DNA from: Phormidium tenue FACHB-886
GTDB lineage: Bacteria; Cyanobacteriota; Cyanobacteriia; Elainellales; Elainellaceae
NCBI RefSeq assembly: GCF_014764505.1
Contig: NZ_JACXWX010000032.1
Location: 1-51,194 of the forward strand
Direction: 5' to 3'
DNA length: 51,194 bases
Numbering within the stretch: position 1 is the stretch's first letter; every line of letters starts with the position of its first letter. Shown here piece after piece: positions 16,925 to 25,800 of the stretch. The notes under the pieces are model-generated. The model had not been told where the DNA came from. It saw nothing but the letters and a program-made list of their open reading frames with translations, and did no database searches. The position numbers and the translations under genes were made by a program.

Positions 16925-17798
16925 TGTTGAATAGACTCTTTGTTGATAGAGCTACTAATTCTTTCGAGTTTGCTGAGCCAGGCAACTGCCGATTTGCATT
17001 TCTCCATGCGCTTGGCGTGGTTCCATGAATTTGGCGAAACTGGCGAAAGAAATGCACTGGATGGTGATAGCCAACTTGAGCTGCGATCTGCTCCACAAGC
17101 TGATCCGTCTCTAGCAGCAAAATTCGAGCTTCTACCATTCGACGTTCGATAATCCACTGTTGGATAGTCTGCCCAGTCAGCCGTTTGGTCAGACTGGTTA
17201 AATAGGCTGGGGAATAACCTACAGCTTGGGCAACATCGCTAAGGGCGATCGGACGACGATAGTTGGCTTCGATAAAGCAAAAAATTTTACTCAGCTGCGG
17301 ATCAGATTTCAAGAGACCAGGCTTCTGCGTGATAGAGCTTTCGCTCAACTCAGGGGAAGCGGCTGGAGATGCATCAACACCTGATTCTGTAATGTTGCAA
17401 GACTGACCAGTATACCATTGCCGTAGTACCGTTTGCTTCTTCAACTGGGTAGAGATCGCTCCCACTAGCGCCTGTAACGTACAGGGCTTGGTTAAATAGT
17501 CAGCGGCTCCCAGTTCCATTGCTTTGCGGAGGTCAGCCCAATCTACTTTTGTAGTAACAAAAATAAAAGGAATGACGGCAGTAGCAGGCGATTGACGTAG
17601 CTCAGTCAGAACCTCGTAACCGCTTAGTTCTGGAATCAGAATTGCACAAACAATAGCATCAGGTAGATGTTTGTGGGCTTGCTCAATACCCACTCGACCA
17701 TTTTCAGCGCTTATAGTAGAAAACCCTTCTGCTTGCAACCCTTCTAAAAATAGGTTACGGGTGTGAGCTTCATTTTCGATCACCAGGATCTTCTTCAC
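16914..17798 (-). CDS. AraC-type regulator with degenerate receiver domain
   Basis: Domain order: receiver-like domain (1-125), linker, AraC/XylS double helix-turn-helix (about 180-280, with LSDVAQAVGYSPAYLTSLTK and a second HTH ending GTTPSAWRN). In the receiver the usual phosphoacceptor position reads CAILIPE: Ala52 stands where Asp is expected, and one of the acidic pair near the N terminus is Asn (ENE, residues 8-10). The conserved Thr (FVTTK) and Lys (LTKP) remain. Classical phosphorylation is therefore unlikely. I start at the GTG at 17798 because AAGGAGAG lies just upstream; longer in-frame starts at 17813 and 17825 have no such site. It sits between the ligase and exporter genes and probably controls this locus. 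Confidence 0.85.
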   Translation of the reverse strand: MKKILVIENEAHTRNLFLEGLQAEGFSTISAENGRVGIEQAHKHLPDAIVCAILIPELSGYEVLTELRQSPATAVIPFIFVTTKVDWADLRKAMELGAADYLTKPCTLQALVGAISTQLKKQTVLRQWYTGQSCNITESGVDASPAASPELSESSITQKPGLLKSDPQLSKIFCFIEANYRRPIALSDVAQAVGYSPAYLTSLTKRLTGQTIQQWIIERRMVEARILLLETDQLVEQIAAQVGYHHPVHFFRQFRQIHGTTPSAWRNANRQLPGSANSKELVALSTKSLFNSEA

Positions 17799-17924
17799 CG
17801 TCTCTCCTTCCATTTGCACCCTCAAAAGTTCAGGAAGTTGAATAAAGGCTAAATCAAGGTTCAGTTAAAAGCTTACCCAGCAGCAGTTCGAGATTACACG
17901 GTAGATGATGGAACGGTTGCAGCA

Positions 17925-19754
17925 CTATTTGTTTGCCAATAGCTCTTGCAGTAGAGAATTTACATCTGCTTCTAGATGCAGAAACTTGGCTTTACCCTGA
18001 GGATGTTCACTCCAATCCTCTACAACATTCAAATTTCCAGTCAGAAATGCAGCTCGACAGGCATGACGTTGAATTTTACCGCTCGACGTTTTAGGGATGC
18101 TTCCGGTTTTCACCAGCACTGTTGTATAAACTTGTAGCCCATGTTCCACTGTTACAGCCTGACAAATATTTCCAACAACCTCTTTCACGTTCAGTTTTCG
18201 CAGGTAACTCCGCTCTACTTCCTGAACCACAATCAAACGCTCTTTGCCTTTGATCTCTACAGCAAACGCTGCACCGCAGTTTGGTCGCAGTGCCGGATGG
18301 CTTTTCTCCACTGTAAATTCAATATCTTGGGGATAGTGATTTTGCCCCCGAATAATGATTACGTCTTTGATTCGCCCAGTGATGAATAGCTCGTTCTCCT
18401 GCAGAAAACCCAAATCCCCTGTGCGGAGAAAAGGTCCTTCGGTATCGCCTAAATACGCCTGGAAGGTTTGCTCTGTTTCTTTGGGTTGATTCCAGTAGCC
18501 CTGAGCAATGCTTGGTCCAGATACCCAAATTTCTCCAACCTGTCCATCTGGACAAGCCGTTAGGGTTTCAGGATCAACAATGCGGACTTGCTGGTCTGCT
18601 CTGCTATAGCCACAGCCTACGAGCACCCGGCTATTCTCGCCTTGCTCGGTCGAGTTCACGACCTGATTGCGCTCAAGCGCAGCTCCATCCACAGTGCGAA
18701 TCACCGGAGGAGCAGATTTTAGCCCACCCGACACAAGCAGAGTTGTTTCAGCCATGCCGTAACAAGGTTGAAACGCAGTCTGTTGAAAGCCACAGGCTGC
18801 AAAAATGCTGGCAAACTGCTCTAGCGTTTCGGCACGGACAGGTTCAGCTCCTGTAAAGGCTAACTGCCAGCTGCTTAGATCAAAACTTGCCAGTTGCTCA
18901 GGTGTGATTTTACGGCTGCAAAGGTCATAGGCAAAATTTGGACCACCGCTCGTTGTTACCTTGTAATGAGAAATTGCCTGTAGCCATCGCAAAGGCTTCT
19001 GTATAAATGCTACAGGTGGCATCAAAATCATAGAAGCGCCGACATAGAGAGGCTGCAATATACCTCCAATCAAACCCATGTCGTGGTAGGGCGGCAGCCA
19101 GCTTAAACCAGAACTATCTGGTGTGTCTTCAAAGCATTGATGAATTAGCTCAGAATTGTGCAAAAGGTTGCCGTGGCTCACCATTACACCTTTGGGTGTT
19201 CCTGTAGAACCTGATGTAAATTGCAGAAAAGCTAAGGTGCTGCTAGATATAGCTGGTGCTTGCCACGCTGCTGCTGCATCGATCGCCACCTGATCGGTTG
19301 CTAACCACTGCAAACTGCTTAAGCCCGCCTCTTCCTGAAGGCGATTTTCTAGATCGCCTAATAAATTACTCGTGGTAAGGGCAATGGCTGCCTGAGCAGA
19401 AGTGGCGATCGCCTGCACTCTGGCGATATTCTGATTGCGGCGCGGCGGATAAGCAGGAACAGCCACTACACCCGCATAGAGACAACCGAAAAAGGCAGCA
19501 ATAAACTCTAAACCGGGGGGGTAGAGCAACAAAGCCCGACTTCCAGGCTCAACCATGCTTTGCAAATTAGCGGCGATCGCTTTTGCCTGCTGCTCTAGAG
19601 CTTGATAGGTTAAATATCCTGTTTCTGTTTCCCCATCCTGTAAGAAGGTGAAAGCCACTTTTGCAGACTGCTTTGTTGCTCTATCGCCTAATAGCTCTAT
19701 CAAAGTAGCAACTTTAGGATTAGGACCAATTGAATCAGTGAAACAGGCGTTCAT
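17925..19754 (-). CDS. Fatty acyl-AMP ligase (FAAL)
   Basis: The 609-residue adenylating enzyme shows the AMP-binding motif FTSGSTGTPKGVMVSHGN, SWLPPYHDMGLIGG, GGPNFAYDLC, YGMAETTLL, LRTGDLGF and GRIKDVIIIRGQNHYPQDIE. The last block and the PPYHDMGLI segment are typical of FAALs, which activate free fatty acids as acyl-adenylates and pass them to an ACP instead of CoA. The ATG at 19754 has GAGAGGA five to six bases upstream; an ATG seven codons earlier lacks a site. It is the first gene of the leftward operon, facing the ACP gene across the 1.1-kb intergenic region. Same role as CylA in cylindrocyclophane assembly. Confidence 0.92.
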   Translation of the reverse strand: MNACFTDSIGPNPKVATLIELLGDRATKQSAKVAFTFLQDGETETGYLTYQALEQQAKAIAANLQSMVEPGSRALLLYPPGLEFIAAFFGCLYAGVVAVPAYPPRRNQNIARVQAIATSAQAAIALTTSNLLGDLENRLQEEAGLSSLQWLATDQVAIDAAAAWQAPAISSSTLAFLQFTSGSTGTPKGVMVSHGNLLHNSELIHQCFEDTPDSSGLSWLPPYHDMGLIGGILQPLYVGASMILMPPVAFIQKPLRWLQAISHYKVTTSGGPNFAYDLCSRKITPEQLASFDLSSWQLAFTGAEPVRAETLEQFASIFAACGFQQTAFQPCYGMAETTLLVSGGLKSAPPVIRTVDGAALERNQVVNSTEQGENSRVLVGCGYSRADQQVRIVDPETLTACPDGQVGEIWVSGPSIAQGYWNQPKETEQTFQAYLGDTEGPFLRTGDLGFLQENELFITGRIKDVIIIRGQNHYPQDIEFTVEKSHPALRPNCGAAFAVEIKGKERLIVVQEVERSYLRKLNVKEVVGNICQAVTVEHGLQVYTTVLVKTGSIPKTSSGKIQRHACRAAFLTGNLNVVEDWSEHPQGKAKFLHLEADVNSLLQELLANK

Positions 19755-20869
19755 CTTGTCCTCTCTATCTATCATTATTTACTCACCAGCTGCTGCTTAA
19801 TCTGTTTCTAGTTCGTGTGCAGCAATCTGCACTAGTTCGTAGATGCACAGTACCTGGTTAGAATCGGTTTCGTGTTCAGCTTCTATCTCTGATACAAGAG
19901 CAGTTGAGATTAGCAGAAGAAGGCGTTTAGCAGACTTCGATCGCTCTTGCCACGAGTATGTAATTCATATCTTCAAAGTCAGGTTCAGTCTATGGATCGA
20001 GCGCACCATAGGGATAGAAGCAAATGGGTAACAGACGAAAACCTTAACCTATTAGAGTGCTTAAAACCTCTCTGAGCCCATCTAAAAACAATAGTAATAG
20101 AATGGCTTAATTCACATTTATGAATAACATAAAGCCTAAGGAGATCAAGTTGCTTTTGTTACGCTTCATAAAAACTTTATAGAGAAGAGTATGATTCCAC
20201 AGCAATTCCGCTCGATCTCCAATTGATTATCAAGAACATGGATGAAATTTTGAGTGATTTATAAGTATCCGCATATCTGTCTAAAGGAGTGTAAGAAAGA
20301 CATTATGTTAAAGTTGAGTGTTTTGTAACACAAGCGTTCTTCTTAACTAACTCCTTCCAAACAAGAGAACTGTATTTATAAAGCTGCAAAGCTTGGTAGA
20401 TGCTAGATATAAATCAATGCATTCAATCGAAGATTCAAAACATCGAAAAAAGTGTTAGTTGAATCGAAAGATTTGTCATTGTATTCCTGTCCACAACTCT
20501 ATTAAGCTGCTTGAAAATACCTCTGGCTCATCAGGTGCAGCAAGGGAGCTGTACAAGCTTGGTTTAAGAGCAGGCTTGTATAGTTTGTAGGGTCGGTCCC
20601 AGGAGTTTTTAAGCCAGGTTATTTTACGCAAACATGATTGGTACTTGCTCAGCAGCTTTAGGAAGCGCTAAAGCGAATCGTAAAAGAGAGGCTACTAATC
20701 GTTGAAGGCTTCAAGTTTTGGCAACAGGGTGCCGTACAGAATCGATAGCGAAAAGCTTTCGTATCGGGAGATTCGGCATAATTTCCCTTGAGCTGCTTTG
20801 CGCTTGCTTTTACAAGCGCAGGGGCAGTGTTTAAAGAGCTGCCATTTTCAGTTTGGTTTCAAAGGTCTA
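19755..20869. other. 1.1-kb divergent intergenic region of the biosynthesis locus
   Basis: No gene is supported. The DNA is AT-rich, especially 20040-20480, and must contain the promoters of both divergent arms. Next to the ligase gene there is a symmetric element at 19808-19840. I could not assign convincing -35/-10 boxes. The length is unusual for a divergent pair and leaves room for long leaders or a small RNA. Confidence 0.5.
19808..19840. promoter_or_regulatory. Candidate regulator site upstream of the FAAL gene
   Basis: Direct repeats CTAGTTCGT (19808-19816 and 19832-19840, 24 bp apart) flank the inverted repeat GTGCAG-CAAT-CTGCAC (19817-19832). The element begins 54 bp upstream of the FAAL start codon. 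AraC-family proteins commonly bind direct repeats about two helical turns apart, so the regulator encoded in this operon is a candidate ligand. Confidence 0.4.
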
Positions 20870-21217
20870 ATGATGGAAAATCAGAGTCTTCAAGTTATGA
20901 CATCTACTAGTTCGGAAGTCAGCAATATTGATATCAAAAATGATATCAAAAATGATTCACGTGATCTACCCTCAGCAGCAGAGATTCAAGCATGGATCGT
21001 ATCTTACCTAGCTGAGCTTCTGGAGATTGAGCCAGATGATATTGATGTCACAATTTCTTTCGATCAATACGGTTTGGATTCTGCTGCAGCCGTGGGTATG
21101 ACAGGCGATCTGGAGGATTGGTTAGGCAGAAAACTCGATCCCACCTTGCTATACGATTACCCCACCGTTGGCTCGTTTTCTCGGCATTTGGCAGAAGAAC
21201 TCAAAGGCAGCGCGTAA
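20870..21217 (+). CDS. Stand-alone acyl carrier protein
   Basis: The 115-residue protein contains one ACP domain (about 38-110). YGLDSAAAVG carries the phosphopantetheine-accepting Ser, followed by LYDYPTVGSFSRHLAEEL, the usual third and fourth helix pattern of ACPs paired with FAALs. The first 35 residues are Ser/Asn-rich with a duplicated DIKN unit from a short direct repeat in the DNA. AAAGG precedes two consecutive ATG codons (20870, 20873). By position it corresponds to CylB: it receives the acyl group from the ligase and presents it to the diiron protein encoded 117 bp downstream. Confidence 0.9.
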   Translation: MMENQSLQVMTSTSSEVSNIDIKNDIKNDSRDLPSAAEIQAWIVSYLAELLEIEPDDIDVTISFDQYGLDSAAAVGMTGDLEDWLGRKLDPTLLYDYPTVGSFSRHLAEELKGSA

Positions 21218-21334
21218 GTATACAAAGCGTGATGCAGAACGCGATAGAGCGTGTAAATGTACAGGTTGGTTCAAGTTTCTGGCGCTTAATATCATTCTCG
21301 AGCACTCATCTACTACAGTTTTTAGGAGATTTTC

Positions 21335-22759
21335 ATGGTAGACACCATTAACGCATCGGCGTTGGAAGAACAGATTTCTCTACCTGAATCTGAAGTAACC
21401 GGCACCAAGGTCAAGAAGCACCTAAAATTAACAGAAATCAACTACCGACGTAACGTTGACTCCGACTACACCGAAAGGATGGAGGAGATAGACAAGCATT
21501 TCAACTACAGCAGCAACAGCGATTATTACTGGAGTGAGCCAGAGCTTTCAACACTGTATGGCACTCCGCTGTATGAGCAGGCTTCTGCTGAGCAGAAAAA
21601 AGCACTCAACCACCTTTATTGGGCAACCCAGTACAACCAAACCGCAGCAACCGAAGCGAACGCTATTCTTTATAACCAGGTCACGGCTGGTGTTTTTGAA
21701 GCCGTAGGTGGCTATGATGTTCTCTGCCAAGAGCTGGATTTGGAGACTGCACAAGAACGTCACCATATTCACGCTTTCCACAACATTGGCTATAAAACTA
21801 AGAGAGCTCTGTTGGGGCAAAGCGGATTTAACGCTTCGATTCAGGGGAAGTCGATTAAGTCACCCAAGCAAGGCTCAAACAAGAGCGCAGCGCTTCAGTC
21901 GCAGATGTTCACTTTCAATTGGCAAAGCTCACCGCTATCAGCCTTTCAAGACTCTGCCTTTCGCTTTGTAACCAACAAAATGCTGCTCAAGAATCAAAGC
22001 CAATGGTATTCCAAGTATTTGCAGGAGCTGGATCAAAAAGGTGAGGCGATCCCGGCTCAAACGACAGGTCTTTTGGGACAGATTGCGCCACGTCCGATGC
22101 TGCAATTCTTCACCCTCAACTGCGGCAGCTCTCCCTTCCTAGCTTGTTTGTTCTACGTGACTCGATTCATGGCAAACATGCTGCTGAAGAACTATGAATA
22201 TAGCTACACCCAGTACTATAGAGAGCTAGAGAAAAACGGTGAGTTTATTCCTGCTCCCACAGCTATTTCTTATCTTCATTTGCTAGATGAATCGTTCCAC
22301 ACTACCACTTCCCAAACGATCGCCCTAGAGCTATACAAGGATTTTGCCAAGCCCAGCGCTTATGAGAAGTTTTTGGCAAATCTAACGCTTTACCGGGCGC
22401 AAACGATCGGGCTGAGTGGGCTATCGGGCGGGCTACCTGCAATCTTCCGAACAGATGCTCCATTCTTCCTTTCTTACTACAGGCTGCTTCAATCATCGAT
22501 ATTTGGTTTGTCTAGCCAGGAAGCGCTGCAGTGGATGGAGCAATGTTTCTGTCAGGAGCATGAAGGGTTCCATGTCAATCTCAAGTATCATCACCGACTC
22601 TTGACCAACTTTCGGCAGATGTTTGATAACGTTGATTACCTTTGGGGCGTCAATCGTGAGATGAGAGTTATGGCTTCTGGCGGTTCAATCGACAAAGCAA
22701 TTGCAGATAATACTAAGGCTTTTCAGCAATTTTCTAAAGATATTGCTGAGAACAATTAA
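21335..22759 (+). CDS. CylC-like diiron oxygenase/halogenase candidate
   Basis: The 474-residue protein has carboxylate/His clusters expected of a dimetal-carboxylate enzyme: Glu107 (TEANAILYN), E141-x-x-H144 (QERHHIHAF), E319-x-x-H322 (LLDESFHTTTS) and E410-x-x-H413 (EHEGFHVNLKYHH). A non-haem diiron enzyme acting on an acyl-ACP is therefore likely. Directly behind FAAL and ACP genes this is the cylA-cylB-cylC order, where CylC chlorinates an unactivated carbon of a fatty acyl-ACP; hydroxylation or desaturation are the alternatives. Residues of about 190-246 and 257-313 form an internal duplication (MLLKN and IPA(Q/P)T in both). GGAGA lies five bases before the ATG. Family assignment rests on motifs and context. 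Confidence 0.6.
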   Translation: MVDTINASALEEQISLPESEVTGTKVKKHLKLTEINYRRNVDSDYTERMEEIDKHFNYSSNSDYYWSEPELSTLYGTPLYEQASAEQKKALNHLYWATQYNQTAATEANAILYNQVTAGVFEAVGGYDVLCQELDLETAQERHHIHAFHNIGYKTKRALLGQSGFNASIQGKSIKSPKQGSNKSAALQSQMFTFNWQSSPLSAFQDSAFRFVTNKMLLKNQSQWYSKYLQELDQKGEAIPAQTTGLLGQIAPRPMLQFFTLNCGSSPFLACLFYVTRFMANMLLKNYEYSYTQYYRELEKNGEFIPAPTAISYLHLLDESFHTTTSQTIALELYKDFAKPSAYEKFLANLTLYRAQTIGLSGLSGGLPAIFRTDAPFFLSYYRLLQSSIFGLSSQEALQWMEQCFCQEHEGFHVNLKYHHRLLTNFRQMFDNVDYLWGVNREMRVMASGGSIDKAIADNTKAFQQFSKDIAENN

Positions 22760-22854
22760 GCTGTCAAGCAAGATTTTGTTTGTGGCTTAAGTCTTGAACG
22801 AGTTAGTAAGTCACGACGACAGATCCCTCAGAATATCTGAAAGAAGGTGTTGAA

Positions 22855-25800
22855 GTGGAACCTATTGCAATTATCGGCATTGGTTGTCGGTTTCCAGGCG
22901 CGAAAAATCCAGAAGCTTTTTGGCAGCTCTTACGGAATGGTGTGGATGCAATCACCGAAGTACCAAAGGAACGATGGGACGTTGATGCCTTTTACGACCC
23001 AGAACCCGGAAAACCCGGAAAGATCAGCACCCGCTGGGGTGGCTTTTTAGAGCAAGTCGATCAGTTTGATCCAAGCTTCTTTGGAATTTCTCCTCGCGAA
23101 GTGGAACGAATGGATCCCCAGCAGCGGTTAGTTTTAGAGGTTGCTTGGGAAGCGATAGAAAATGCCGGAATTGCACCAGAGAAGCTGAGCGGCAGCAAGA
23201 CTGGAGTATTTCTGGGAATTGGTAACTATGACTATTGCCGCTTGCTGGCTAGAGATAATACTCGCGTTAACGCTTACGATGGCACGGGTAACACACTTTC
23301 TATCTCTGCAAATCGGCTGTCCTACACTCTAAATTTGCGGGGTCCCAGTCTGGTGGTGGAAACCGCCTGTTCCTCCTCGCTGGTTGCCCTGCATTATGCC
23401 TGCCGTAGCTTACAGATGGGTGAGTCTGATTTGAGTTTGGTAGGCGGAGCCAGTTTGATGCTGTCGCCCGAGCCGTTTATTACCTATTCTCATGCACGGA
23501 TGATGGCATCTGACGGTCGCTGCAAAACCTTTGATGCCAGTGCAGATGGGTACGTGCGGGGGGAAGGCTGTGGAATTGTTGTTCTCAAGCGTCTCTCGGA
23601 CGCCCTTGAAGAGGGTGATAATATTCAGGCGGTGATTAAAGGTTCAGCAGTGAACCAGGATGGACTGAGTAATGGCTTGACTGCACCCAATGGTCCTTCC
23701 CAACAGGTTGTCATTCGGGAGGCTCTCCAAAATGCAGGCGTTACTCCTGCCCAAATTAGCTACATCGAAGCCCATGGAACAGGAACTTCTTTAGGCGATC
23801 CGATCGAATTCAAAGCCTTAAAAGCGGTTCTGATGCAGAATCGGCAAGATAGCCAGCCCTGTTGGCTTGGCTCCGTCAAAACGAACATTGGGCATCTGGA
23901 AGCCGCAGCAGGGATCGCCAGCATCATCAAGGTAGCGCTGTCGTTGCAACATCGGGAAATTCCGCCGCACCTGCACTTGAAGCAGCTCAATCCTTACATT
24001 TCTCTGGATGACACAAGCTTTGCAATTCCCAGCCAATGCCAGCCTTGGTATGGCGATCGCCGCTTAGCTGGAATCAGCGCCTTTGGTTTTGGCGGCACAA
24101 ACTGTCATGTCATTTTAGAAGAAGCGCCGATCGATTCAAGATTGCCGACTTTAAAGTTTGAACAGGGCGATACCGAGCAGAATCCGGCTTCAGATACCGC
24201 TTCATCATCTTCTCTAGAACGCCTGCTGCACCTCCTAACGCTTTCGGCAAAAACGGAGCCAGCCCTGAAAGAATTGGCTCAATCTTATCGAGACTTTTTA
24301 GCTACTCATCCAGAAGACTCACTGGCAGATATTTGCTTTACCGCCAACACGGGTCGAGCGCATTTTGAGCATCGTCTTGCCGTTGTCACTGAATCAACTG
24401 AGCAGCTGAGTGAACAATTAGATGCATTCAGCAGCGGTAAACCAGCGATTGGATTAGTGAATCGTTCGATTAACAGCAAGAAGCGCCCTAAAGTTGCTTT
24501 TCTGTTCACAGGGCAGGGCGCTCAATACATTGGTATGGGACATCAGCTTTATGAAACCCAGCCGCTATTTCGCCAGACGATCGATCAGTGCGATCGGCTC
24601 TTGCGTCCCTATTTAGAACAACCCTTGCTCTCTGTTCTCTACCCCAATGGTACTGATTCGCGTCTCGATCAAACCGCTTATACGCAACCTGCTCTGTTTG
24701 CAGTGGAATATGCGCTAGCCCAGCTCTGGCGATCGTGGGGAGTAGAGCCAACGATTGTGATGGGTCACAGCGTCGGTGAATATGTGGCTGCCTGCATTGC
24801 GGGTGTGTTTAGCCTGGAAGATGGGTTAAAGCTGATCGCGGAACGATCGCGGTTGATGCAGGCTTTGCCGCCCAACGGCGAAATGGTAGCAGTTTTTGCC
24901 AGCGAAACGCAGGTAACCGCTGCAATTGAGTCTTATCGTCAAACAGCAGCGGCAGAGATCGGAATTGCCGCAATCAACGGCCCAAATAGCGTTGTGATCT
25001 CTGGAGTGCAGCAGGCGATCGCCGCAGTCAGCGCAATTTTGCAGGCAGAAGGAATTAAAACCAAAAAACTAACGGTTTCTCATGCGTTCCATTCTCCATT
25101 AATGGAACCGATGCTGGCAGAGTTTCAAAAAGTTGCCGCAAAAATATCCTACGCTCTTCCTACTATCAAGCTTGTCTCTAATGTAACTGGACAAATTGCA
25201 ACGGCAGAGATCGCGACCCCAGAGTATTGGTGTCGGCATATCCAGCAGCCTGTCCGTTTTGCCCAGAGCATGGAAACGTTGCATCAGCAAAAGTATGAGC
25301 TGTTTCTGGAGATCGGTCCGAAACCCACTTTGTTGGGGATGGGACGGTATTGCCTTCCAGAGGGTACAGGCGTTTGGCTGCCCAGCCTATATCCAGGACG
25401 CGGAGACTGGCAACAGATCCTCCAGAGTTTAGCAACACTGTATGTGCAGGGAGTCGCTGTAGACTGGTCTCGCTATGACCAAGCCTATCCGCGTCATCGC
25501 CTGCCTTTGCCTACTTACCCCTTTCAACGGCAACGCTATTGGGCAGAGTTTCCTCAGGATGGCTTTGCTGTAAGTAGCAATGGAAATAGTCACTCAACCA
25601 ACGGTCGCTCAACCAACGGTCACTCAACCAACGGTCATTCAAGTCTCGCTTCCTCCCCCCTGCTTAACCTACTGAACCAAGAGAAAACGCAGCAGATCGT
25701 GCAGCAGTTAGAAACAGCAGGAAACCTTTCCTCAGAGGAGCTGCAGCTGCTGCCGAAGCTCTTGGATTTATTGATCAAACCAGAGTCATCACTGCCCACT

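Noticed and set aside
19839-19853. Possible NtcA site (GTA...TAC) before the FAAL gene
   Set aside because: The spacer is nine bases; NtcA sites need GTA-N8-TAC.
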